From Thiohalocapsa marina (GTDB lineage: Bacteria > Pseudomonadota > Gammaproteobacteria > Chromatiales > Chromatiaceae), in contig NZ_VWXX01000003.1 in assembly GCF_008632335.1 (NCBI RefSeq), forward strand, positions 62,001 through 126,000: 64,000 nt of DNA, read 5' to 3'. The first letter of the stretch is position 1. Each line of letters begins with the position of its first letter. Shown one piece after another: positions 19,270 to 28,632 of this stretch. The position numbers were made by a program, and so were the translations under genes. The notes beneath the pieces are model-generated. The model searched no databases. It saw only the letters and a program-made list of their open reading frames with translations, and was not told the DNA's origin.

Positions 19270-19605
19270 ATGCACTTTCGGGTCTTCTATCTTATCAATC
19301 GCTCGGGCGAGTGCGTCTCGTCCGCCAGCGCAGTCGCCATGTCGGCGAAGGCGATCTGCGAGCAGATGCTCGACCGTCTGCAGTCCGAAGACGACTATCT
19401 CGGCATCATCGACGACAGTGATCACATCCTGCAGGTGCTGCCGGAGCCGGACCATCAGCGTTACTATGTGGAGGTGCCGATCGACGCAGCCAAGGCATCT
19501 TATGGCCGCTATGTCGACCGTACCGAGCTCGAGGACCTGGTGCGCACGCTGCCGGCGTCGTTCGACGAGCACAGCATCCCTGGGCTGACCTATCGCCCCT
19601 GGTGA
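19270..19605 (+). CDS. Conserved-looking hypothetical protein (111 aa)
   Basis: 111 residues beginning MHFRVFYLINRSGECVSSAS and ending GLTYRPW. The middle has GIIDDSDHILQVLPEPDHQR and YYVEVPIDAAKASYGRYV, a compact alpha/beta pattern without membrane segments. I do not recognise the family. Codon use is like that of neighbouring genes. It starts 188 bases from the divergent symporter gene and converges with the Ycf46-like ATPase gene. Confidence 0.6.
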   Translation: MHFRVFYLINRSGECVSSASAVAMSAKAICEQMLDRLQSEDDYLGIIDDSDHILQVLPEPDHQRYYVEVPIDAAKASYGRYVDRTELEDLVRTLPASFDEHSIPGLTYRPW

Positions 19606-19712
19606 GCCGGCGTCGGACCCGTTGCCCTGGTTCAGCGTGCTGAACCATTGCTCTTATGGTTGAGGGCTCTGGTTCAGGGCGCCGTTTCAGCTTTTCGGTT
19701 CAGGCATCCGGC

Positions 19713-22120
<2,408 letters not shown>

Positions 22121-22205
22121 CGGTGCTTTCCGGGCTGTCCGTTGCGCCTGTTTGCTGGTCGGGTGTAAGGGGTTTCGGGACGTTCGCTGCGGCAAAATTC
22201 GCCGA

Positions 22206-22255
22206 TTCGTGTAGCGCACTCTTTGGCTGTTCGTGTAAACTTCAGTCTTTGTGTA
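22206..22255 (+). promoter_or_regulatory. Three direct repeats TTCGTGTA upstream of the XRE gene
   Basis: TTCGTGTA at 22206-22213 and 22230-22237 and TTTGTGTA at 22248-22255 are spaced 24 and 18 bases apart in the 150-bp leader of the regulator gene. Repeated 8-mers in front of a small HTH gene are a typical autoregulatory operator layout, but binding is inferred. Confidence 0.4.
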
Positions 22256-22271
22256 CCTTTGGATCGAAGCC

Positions 22272-22619
22272 ATGAGCGATAAATTCCCTCCCCTCAACCG
22301 CCGCATCGGCGACCGCCTGCGCTCCATTCGCAACGATCGCGGGCTCAGCCTGTCGCAATTGTCCGACCTGACCGGTGGCGCATTCAGCAAGTCGCGCATC
22401 AGCAACTACGAGCAGGGCATCCGGCGTCTGAGTCTGGAAGGGGCTCAGGTGCTGGCCGATGCCCTGGGCGCGGTCACCGCCGCCTACCTGCTGTGCGTGG
22501 ACGAGGATCCCACCCTGTCGCCCGATGAGCAGCGCCTGATCACCTACTACCGTCAGGCAGACGGACGCGGCAAGCGCACCATCATTGCCACCGCGGACTA
22601 CCAGAACGGCTTGACCTAG
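22272..22619 (+). CDS. Small XRE-family HTH regulator
   Basis: 115 residues. An N-terminal helix-turn-helix (RIGDRLRSIRNDRGLSLSQL, then FSKSRISNYEQGIRRLSLE) is of the Cro/CI type. The C-terminal part (AAYLLCVDED, LITYYRQADGRGKRTIIATA) resembles the short tail of cryptic-prophage-type repressors that mediates dimerisation. No protease or sensor domain is present. ATG 22272 follows three direct repeats that could be its own operator. No toxin or phage gene is adjacent, so it seems to be a solitary regulator; its targets are unknown. Confidence 0.85.
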   Translation: MSDKFPPLNRRIGDRLRSIRNDRGLSLSQLSDLTGGAFSKSRISNYEQGIRRLSLEGAQVLADALGAVTAAYLLCVDEDPTLSPDEQRLITYYRQADGRGKRTIIATADYQNGLT

Positions 22620-22671
22620 GGCAATACTGAGCCCGTCTGCAGCCCGATGATACCGCCGCCGTGGTGAGGCT

Positions 22672-23622
22672 CTACGCCAGGCGGTGATGATCGCGCATGT
22701 AGCGATAGACCAGTCCGGACACTTCGCGAATGGAATCGCTGCGCTCGGTGATCCAGGTGCTGTAGGCCCCGGTGCGTTTGCCCTTTTCGATGATGCCGAT
22801 GAAGGTGTAGGGCCGTGGCCGGCCGCGCCGGTCCTTGCACTCGATGACCCCCATGTTGCCGCACAGTCGCGCGGTGGAGCCGGTCTTGTCGTAGACCTTC
22901 ACATGCGACGGGATGTTGTTCACGCCCCGGGTGATGCGGTCGTTATTGGGCAGCGCCATCAGTTCGAGCATCTCGCGGGCATAGGGCGTGCGCTTGTTCC
23001 ACACCGCATACAGGAAGCGGCTGTAGTCGCGCGCCGAGGCCTTGTTCCGGTAGGTGCGGCCGTTGCTGGGTATGTATTCGACGATGCTGGTCTGAACGAA
23101 GATGCCCCCTGCGTAACGCTTGAGCACGGCCTCCGTCGCCCGCGGCCCGGTATTGCCGTTGTATCGGCTGACGATCTGCATGATCTCGTTGGTGGCGCTG
23201 TTGCTGCTGCGCCGGATCATCCGTTCCATGGTGTCGCGGATCGAGCTGGTGTAGCGCAGTCGCGAGCCCTTGGCCTTGGCGGTATAGAAGAAGGCCTGGG
23301 CCACGAACGGCTTGATCATGCTCGCCGCCTGGCGCGGTATCTCCTCGTTGATGGACACCAGCTTGTCGCCGCTGGTGAAGTCGTAGACCGACCAGGAGGT
23401 CTTCTCGTCGGCCCGGATGCGGCCCTGGGCCCGCATCCGCTTGACCAGCGATTCCACCTGGCGTTCCAGCGAAGAGGTCTGTCCTGCGTCGGCCAGACCG
23501 GGGGCGCCAAGCAGCAGGCCGCCCGTTGCCAGCGCCGTTGTGAGGAGAAAGTCCCGTCGACTGTGCAGGATGGGCGCATGGCCGGGCTCCCGCGAGTCGA
23601 TGGATGAGTGAAGCGCGTTCAT
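22672..23622 (-). CDS. Tat-exported serine hydrolase of the class A beta-lactamase fold
   Basis: 316 residues. The N-terminus has SRRDFLLTTALATGGLLLGA, a twin-arginine signal. The mature part is a penicillin-recognising-enzyme fold: AASMIKPF holds the S-x-x-K nucleophile, SSNSATNEI is the S-x-N region, and YDKTGST is the K-T-G triad. No clear class A omega-loop ExxxN is seen, so hydrolysis of beta-lactams is doubtful; a role in peptidoglycan or peptide metabolism is more likely. The start ATG 23622 has a GGGGGT site and gives the Tat signal at the right place; the ORF could be read up to 23754 but that extension is compositionally odd. It converges with the XRE gene. Confidence 0.85.
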   Translation of the reverse strand: MNALHSSIDSREPGHAPILHSRRDFLLTTALATGGLLLGAPGLADAGQTSSLERQVESLVKRMRAQGRIRADEKTSWSVYDFTSGDKLVSINEEIPRQAASMIKPFVAQAFFYTAKAKGSRLRYTSSIRDTMERMIRRSSNSATNEIMQIVSRYNGNTGPRATEAVLKRYAGGIFVQTSIVEYIPSNGRTYRNKASARDYSRFLYAVWNKRTPYAREMLELMALPNNDRITRGVNNIPSHVKVYDKTGSTARLCGNMGVIECKDRRGRPRPYTFIGIIEKGKRTGAYSTWITERSDSIREVSGLVYRYMRDHHRLA

Positions 23623-23893
23623 GAAGACCCCCTGTGGACAGGCTGATTCGCCAGCTTGCTGGTTCGGTTGCTGGCTTGCGTGTCGACTGGCAGGCCGACT
23701 GGCTCGCCGGGCCGGAATTAGCACGGGGGCACGCACTGCCCTGCACGAGCGCATCGCTGACGATGCGGCCCCGACGCAGTCAGGCCCCCTTTATTCTTGG
23801 CAAGCCAAAGCATAGGCGGCCGCCTTGGCAAAGACAAGGGGAATGCGCAAAAAGCGCTTGTTTCGGAGAGACTTCGGCGGATGTGTTCAGGCG

Positions 23894-24184
23894 CTATTCA
23901 CTGTCGTACCGGGCTAGGCGCTCGTCGATCTTGCTGACGATACCATGCTCGATCTGTCCTCTCAGCGCCGACAGCAGAAAGCCGAGCTTGATGTCGAGTT
24001 CCAGGCAGTCGTCGGTGACGGTGATCAAGCCGGAGATGCCGGTGCGCGCAAAGGAGAGCGTATCGCCCTCCCAGGCGTACTCGGCACCGAAATCGGCGTG
24101 CACCCGTTGCGCGATGCGCTCGACCTCCTGGCGCGCAAGTTCCAGGCCCAGGCGGTGCTCCCGCGTCACTCGGATATTCGACAT
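23894..24184 (-). CDS. Polyhydroxyalkanoic acid system family protein
   Basis: 96 residues. It matches the short PHA granule-region family (PF09650): MSNIRVTREHRLGLELARQE at the start, FGAEYAWEGDTLSFARTGIS, then GLITVTDDCLELDIKLGFLL. Members are found beside polyhydroxyalkanoate genes, but no synthase or phasin is near here. The protein is soluble and probably an antiparallel sheet domain. Purple sulfur bacteria store PHA, so the presence is expected. The start ATG 24184 sets the family N-terminus. Confidence 0.8.
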   Translation of the reverse strand: MSNIRVTREHRLGLELARQEVERIAQRVHADFGAEYAWEGDTLSFARTGISGLITVTDDCLELDIKLGFLLSALRGQIEHGIVSKIDERLARYDSE

Positions 24185-24341
24185 GCTTTGACTGTCTCTG
24201 TGTTTGCCTTGTTTTCGTCTTGCGATCGGCGCAAGGCGTGGTTCTTGACATCATATACGCAACCCGCGGCGCAGGTCAGCCGCGTGGTGACGGCCCGGCC
24301 TGCCGTCGGTGCCCGGTGTGCCGGGGTTGCGCCGCGTGCCG

Positions 24342-25082
24342 TCAGCGATGGCCGGTGGCGGCAGCAGCGCCGGTTGCCGCGGCGCGACGATAGGCCGCCG
24401 AGCGACGGTCACCGCCCCGTTCCCGCGGTAGCGCACGCCGGTTCAGCCGCGCCTCTATGTCGTGGCAGAAGGCCGCGTCGCCCAGCACCCAGGCCTTATT
24501 CGTCGCATCGCGGAGCCGTTTGATGAAGTCGGCGCTCAACGGGGTGCCGAAGCCGGTGCGATAGGCGTCGCGCCGCGCCTTGGCGGAGCGCCCGAGCTGC
24601 CGGTAGACGGCATGGGGCTGCACCAGTTCATCCTCGTTGCCGAGTGCATTGGCCGCGTGACTGGACCAGTCGTACTCGTCTGGCCCGGCAACCAGGCCGG
24701 CCCGCACCGGATTCAGCTCGATATAGCGGCAGGCGGCGAGCAGATAGGCGTCCGGATCCAGTACGGTGGCGCGATAGCGACCCTCCCACAGGGTCCCGCT
24801 GCGCCCGTAGCGCTGGTTGAAGTGGTGCACGTACTGCCTGCCGGCGCATTGCATGAGCTTGCCGACGCCGTCCTCCCGGCGGGGGGTCAGCAGCAGGTGA
24901 AAATGGTTCGGCATCAGCACATAGGCGTGGATCTCGCATGCAAACCTGTCGCAGGCATCGTGCAGCACACCCCACAGGACCCAGTAGTCCTCCTCGTCGC
25001 GCAGGATCGCCAGATGATCGCTACCGCGGTGAATGACGTGTTGCGGATAGTCCGGGAGGCGGAATCGGGGTAGGCGTGCCAT
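24342..25082 (-). CDS. REP-associated tyrosine transposase (RAYT, Y1 HUH family)
   Basis: 246 residues. The HUH motif is seen as MPNHFHLLLTP, the opening RFRLPDYPQHVIHRGSD is characteristic, and the catalytic tyrosine lies in AGRQYVHHFNQRYGRSGTLW, followed by EGRYRATVL and ACRYIELNPVRAGLV. The C-terminal 50 residues are basic (RRALPRERGGDRRS). RAYTs are single-copy domesticated relatives of IS200/IS605 transposases that act on REP palindromes. A short GC palindrome lies just upstream (25118-25142) and could be one of its substrates. The gene lies at the end of the cobS operon on the same strand. Confidence 0.92.
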   Translation of the reverse strand: MARLPRFRLPDYPQHVIHRGSDHLAILRDEEDYWVLWGVLHDACDRFACEIHAYVLMPNHFHLLLTPRREDGVGKLMQCAGRQYVHHFNQRYGRSGTLWEGRYRATVLDPDAYLLAACRYIELNPVRAGLVAGPDEYDWSSHAANALGNEDELVQPHAVYRQLGRSAKARRDAYRTGFGTPLSADFIKRLRDATNKAWVLGDAAFCHDIEARLNRRALPRERGGDRRSAAYRRAAATGAAAATGHR

Positions 25083-25117
25083 GGTGAAACTCGCTCGTTC
25101 TTGTCGTTGCGGGCTGG

Positions 25118-25142
25118 CCCGGCCGGACCGCGCTGGGCCGGG
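25118..25142. repeat. GC palindrome upstream of RAYT, REP candidate
   Basis: CCCGGCC (25118-25124) pairs with GGCCGGG (25136-25142) around 11 bases. It lies 36 bases before the RAYT start codon. A second hairpin, GGGGAG (25169-25174) with CTCCCC (25183-25188), lies between this and the cobS stop and could end the cobS operon. Neither has a T-run. Confidence 0.35.
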
Positions 25143-25206
25143 GTGTCTGACGAGTATAGACGATCAATGGGGAGCGTTCCGCCTCCCCGCCGACCCGGGT
25201 CACGGG

Positions 25207-25953
25207 TCAGAGCAGCACCACGCAGAGCAGGATCAACAGGGTCTCGGTGAGCTCCACCAGCGCCCCGGCGGTATCGCCGGTGAAGCCGGCGATGCGGCGC
25301 AGCATGGCCCGGCGGCCGAGCACGAACACCGCCAGCGCGCCCGCAGCCAGTGCCAGCCCGGGCCAGCCCGCCAGCAGCAGGGCGGCAATGGCAGCAAGGA
25401 CCACGGCTGACCGGGCGGTGCTGCGGGGTAGCTGCCGGGACTGGTCCCCGGCCATGCCCTGGGCACGGGCATAGGGGGTGGTCAGCAGCAGCAGCGGCAA
25501 CTGCGCGCGTCCCAGCAGCGGCACCACCAGCACCAGCCAGGGGGCGCCAGCGGCGATGAGCGTCTTCAAGCCCGCCCACTTGGCAAGCAGCACCAGCACC
25601 AGCGTGGTGACGGCGGCGGGGCCGCTGGTGGGGTCCTTCATGATGGCAAGGGTGCGTTCCCGATCGCCGAGGCCACCGATCCAGGCATCGGCGCTGTCCG
25701 CCAGGCCGTCCAGATGGATGGCGCCGGTAGCCCAGACCCAGACCATGAGCGCAAGCGCCGCGGCCACGTCCGCGGCGACACCCAGGCCGGCGAGCCCGGC
25801 CGCCACCAGCGCGACGAGCAACCCGATCAGCAGCCCGATGACGGGATACCAGGGGACCGAGCGGCCGGTCTCCTTCGGTTCCACCGGGCCGGGATCCGGG
25901 AACGGGAGTCGGGACAGGAAGCGGCCGGCGATCCAGAGTGGACGTAGAGACAT
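25207..25953 (-). CDS. cobS: Adenosylcobinamide-GDP ribazoletransferase (cobalamin synthase)
   Basis: 248 residues, polytopic inner membrane enzyme that joins adenosylcobinamide-GDP to alpha-ribazole (or its phosphate), the penultimate or last step of cobalamin assembly. The family motif HLDGLADSADAWIGG is present with its Asp cluster, as are MKDPTSGPAAV and GRAQLPLLLLTTPYAR. Seven or so hydrophobic segments follow. It is the last gene of the minus-strand set cobM-cobD-cobC-cobS, 21 bases after cobC. Length is standard. Confidence 0.95.
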   Translation of the reverse strand: MSLRPLWIAGRFLSRLPFPDPGPVEPKETGRSVPWYPVIGLLIGLLVALVAAGLAGLGVAADVAAALALMVWVWATGAIHLDGLADSADAWIGGLGDRERTLAIMKDPTSGPAAVTTLVLVLLAKWAGLKTLIAAGAPWLVLVVPLLGRAQLPLLLLTTPYARAQGMAGDQSRQLPRSTARSAVVLAAIAALLLAGWPGLALAAGALAVFVLGRRAMLRRIAGFTGDTAGALVELTETLLILLCVVLL

Positions 25954-25974
25954 GGGTGGTGTTCGTGGTCGGTT

Positions 25975-26658
25975 TCAGGACGGTGCCGCGGGCGACGGGG
26001 TCCGATGAAAGACCAGGCTCGGCCGCCAGGGCCGGGCCGGCACGCGGATTCGGGTCAGGCAGGCGTGGGGTACCTCCAGCAGCAGCACGGCATCCGGGGG
26101 CATGCGCAGTACTTCGGCCACCAGCATGCGGATGACCCCACCGTGGGTGACCAGCAGACTGTGTGGCGGGCTGGGCGACGAGCTGGGCGGCGAGCTGTAG
26201 GGCCGGCCGGGTGCCCAATTGGAAGGCTGGGGCTGCTGAAGGTCGCGCCAGCCGTCCAGCACCCGGGTGCGAAAGGCGTCGAAGGGCTCGGCCCCGGGTG
26301 GCGTGTAGCCCACCGGATCGGACCAGAAGGCGTCCAGGGCCTCCGCCGGGATCTGCGCCGCGGTCAGGCCTTCCCAGTCGCCGAAGCCGCGCTCGCGAAA
26401 CGCCGTGCGGGTCTCGAACGGCAGCCCTGCGGTATCGGCCAGATGGCGGGCGAAGTCGCTGCAGCGGCGCGCGGGCGAACTGATGACCCGGCCCCAGGCG
26501 GAGCCGTCCGTGGCCGTTGCCTGGCGCATCTGCCCCCAGCCGGCCGGGGTCAGGGGATCGTCGCGATCCCCGCGAAAGCAGGCTCCGCCCTGCACCTCGC
26601 CGTGGCGCAACAGATCGATAAACTGTTCGCTCATGCCTGCGCTCGCCCCTGTTGTCAT
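25975..26658 (-). CDS. cobC: Alpha-ribazole phosphatase (histidine phosphatase family)
   Basis: 227 residues. The phosphohistidine motif is LLRHGE, with RGFGDWEGLT and LLVTHGGVIRM supplying the second His. It removes phosphate from alpha-ribazole-5'-phosphate or from adenosylcobalamin-5'-phosphate. A Pro/Ser-rich insert (QPQPSNWAPGRPYSSPPSSS) of about 25 residues interrupts the fold before the second His and is unusual. ATG 26658 overlaps the cobD stop as ATGA; ATG 26634 is an alternative that begins MSEQFIDLLRHGE. Position between cobD and cobS supports the specific role over a generic phosphoglycerate mutase. Confidence 0.88.
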   Translation of the reverse strand: MTTGASAGMSEQFIDLLRHGEVQGGACFRGDRDDPLTPAGWGQMRQATATDGSAWGRVISSPARRCSDFARHLADTAGLPFETRTAFRERGFGDWEGLTAAQIPAEALDAFWSDPVGYTPPGAEPFDAFRTRVLDGWRDLQQPQPSNWAPGRPYSSPPSSSPSPPHSLLVTHGGVIRMLVAEVLRMPPDAVLLLEVPHACLTRIRVPARPWRPSLVFHRTPSPAAPS

Positions 26659-27599
26659 CCAGTGCCGACCAGGGCCAGTCCAAGGGCGACGGCGATGACG
26701 CAGCAGATCACCAGCAACATCAAGGCGCGCCGCAGGTCCGCGGCGCCGAGATCCGCCGGCCAGTCAGGCTCGCCCATGAACTCGGTGTTGACCAGCCGTC
26801 CCTTGCGCCAGACCGGGCCCAGCAGACGCACCCGCAGGGCGCCGGCGAAGGCGGCCTCGCTCCAGCCGGAGTTGGGGCTCGGCAGCCGGTGGTGGTGGCG
26901 CCAGGCGGCCCGCAGGGCGAGCCGGGGATGCAGCCGCAGCATGGCCGCCGCGGCGGCGATGACCACCACCGACAGGCGCGCCGGCAGCCAGTGCACCAGG
27001 TCATCGCTGCGCGCACCCGCCCAGCCGAACCGGGCGTAGCGCGCGTTGCGGTAGCCCACCATGGAGTCCAGCGTCGAGATCGTCTTCACCAGGATCAGCC
27101 CCGGCAGGCCGAACAGGCACAGGGCCCACAGCGGGGTCAGCACCGCATCGGTCAGGTTCTCGGACAGGCTCTCGATGGTGGCACGGACGATGCCGTCGCG
27201 TTGCAGTGGCTTGGTGTCCCGCCCCACCAGCGCCTTCAGATGCCGGCGCGCGGCAGGCAGGTCGTCCAGGTCTTTCAGTATCAGCCAGCCCTGTTCCGCC
27301 AGGCCGCGCAGGGCCAACAGGCTGTAGGCCAGGTAGAGATCCCACAGCAGGGCGAGCCAGGGGTGCAGCGCGCCGAGTCCGGCACGCAGCAGCAGCCAGG
27401 CACCCAGCGCGCCGGCGACCACCAGCAGCCAGTGCAGTACGCCCCCCAGTCGGCCATCCAGTCCGACGGCGAAGAGCGGTCGCTCGAAGGCCTCGATCAG
27501 GTGCCCGATCAGGCGCACCGGATGCCAGCGATAGACCGGATCGCCCAGCGCGACATCCAGCAGGCAGGCCGCGAGCACGAACGCCATGGATGCGATCAT
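26655..27599 (-). CDS. cobD: Adenosylcobinamide-phosphate synthase
   Basis: 314 residues, membrane protein of the CobD/CbiB family that attaches aminopropanol (phosphate) to adenosylcobyric acid. Motifs are LLDVALGDPVYRWHPVRLIG at the N-terminus, ESLSENLTDAVLTPLWA, KTISTLDSMVGYRN and HHHRLPSPNSGWSEAAFAGAL. It has several hydrophobic segments. It begins 22 bases after cobM and its stop overlaps the cobC start by ATGA, so the four genes form one operon. Confidence 0.95.
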   Translation of the reverse strand: MIASMAFVLAACLLDVALGDPVYRWHPVRLIGHLIEAFERPLFAVGLDGRLGGVLHWLLVVAGALGAWLLLRAGLGALHPWLALLWDLYLAYSLLALRGLAEQGWLILKDLDDLPAARRHLKALVGRDTKPLQRDGIVRATIESLSENLTDAVLTPLWALCLFGLPGLILVKTISTLDSMVGYRNARYARFGWAGARSDDLVHWLPARLSVVVIAAAAAMLRLHPRLALRAAWRHHHRLPSPNSGWSEAAFAGALRVRLLGPVWRKGRLVNTEFMGEPDWPADLGAADLRRALMLLVICCVIAVALGLALVGTG

Positions 27600-27621
27600 G
27601 CGCCGACGGGGCCAGCCATGT

Positions 27622-28404
27622 TCACGGTGCCTTGCGGGCGGGTCGGAAACGACGCGGGAAGGCGGCGTCGTAGAGCTTGGAGGGGTGGCTGTCGGTGCGC
27701 GTGCGGGCGCCGAGGGCCGGGCTGAGCAGGATCAGCGCCTGGCGGTCGATGCCTGCTGCGCGGCAGCGTTCGGCGATGTCCGTCAGCGTTCCACGCAGTA
27801 CCTGTTCCTCGTCGGGCCAGGTTGCCTTGTGCACCACCACGACCTGGGCCGTGGGCGCCCAGCCGGCCTCGATGCACTGGGCCGCCACCGCCTCGATGCG
27901 TTCGATGGACAGGAACAGGCACAGGGTGCAGCCATGGGCGGCCAGGGAGGCCAGGGACTCCTCCTCCGGCATGCGGGTGCGCTCGGACAGACGGGTGAAG
28001 ATGACCGTCTGGGTCACCTCGGGCAACGTCAGGCACTCCCCCGCCGCCGCCGCCGAGGCCATGGCGGACGATACGCCAGAGACGATGCCGACGGGGATCC
28101 CCGCGGCGTCGAGGGGGCGCGCCAGTTCCGCCAGCACCCCGTACAGGGTCGGGTCGCCGGTCTGCAGGCGCACCACGGTGGTGTGGCGGCGCGCGCGGTC
28201 CAGCAGCCAGTCCGTGACCTGGGCCAGGTCCATGGACTTGGAATCGGCGATCTCGCAGTCCTTGCCGGCCCATTCCAGCACGGTCTTCGCCACCAGCGAG
28301 CCGGTGTAGAGAATGGCGTCGGCCTCGGCCAGCAGCCGTGCGCCGCGCACGGTGATCAGATCCGGGGCACCGGGGCCCGCCCCCACGAACCAGACCTTAC
28401 CCAT
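27622..28404 (-). CDS. cobM: Precorrin-4 C11-methyltransferase
   Basis: 260 residues. SAM-dependent tetrapyrrole methylase fold: VWFVGAGPGAPDLITVRGAR (glycine-rich start), DAILYTGSLV, VRLQTGDPTLYG (P-loop-like GDP motif) and GIVSGVSSAMASAAAAG. It methylates C11 of precorrin-4 to give precorrin-5. The C-terminus has the typical SKLYDAAFPRRFRP. It is the first gene of cobM-cobD-cobC-cobS. GGAG 8 bases before ATG 28404 lies in a sequence that resembles the B12 box, and a 22-codon ORF overlaps its start. Confidence 0.95.
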   Translation of the reverse strand: MGKVWFVGAGPGAPDLITVRGARLLAEADAILYTGSLVAKTVLEWAGKDCEIADSKSMDLAQVTDWLLDRARRHTTVVRLQTGDPTLYGVLAELARPLDAAGIPVGIVSGVSSAMASAAAAGECLTLPEVTQTVIFTRLSERTRMPEEESLASLAAHGCTLCLFLSIERIEAVAAQCIEAGWAPTAQVVVVHKATWPDEEQVLRGTLTDIAERCRAAGIDRQALILLSPALGARTRTDSHPSKLYDAAFPRRFRPARKAP

Positions 28405-28465
28405 GGGCAGGTCTCCGGTTCGGCGTCTGCGGCCATCGGTACCAGCGTTGATCGGACCGGTTCAT
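28397..28465 (-). promoter_or_regulatory. Leader ORF and B12-box-like sequence before cobM
   Basis: On the minus strand a 22-codon ORF starts at ATG 28465, with GAGGAG 8 bases upstream, and ends in a TAA (28399-28397) that overlaps the cobM start codon; translational coupling is possible. Inside it, GGAGACCTGCC (28416-28406) equals the core of the conserved B12 box of cobalamin riboswitches; about 13 of 16 consensus positions fit. The rest of the riboswitch (conserved central core and a complete set of stems) is not recognisable in the 228-bp intergenic region, and GGAG here also serves as the cobM ribosome binding site. So it may be a divergent or decayed riboswitch, or chance. Confidence 0.4.
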
Positions 28466-28632
28466 GATTTTGGCTCCTCGGGATGCGGCGTTCAGTCGAG
28501 CCAAGCATTCTTCGCGCCGGCTCGGCGTGTTGTCAAACCGTCTTGCGGTTATAGTGGTGCAATTTCGTTCTGTTGCGCCCCGGCCGAGCCTTGTCATTGC
28601 TCCCGCACCTTCGCATCTGTCGCCCGGCTGTC

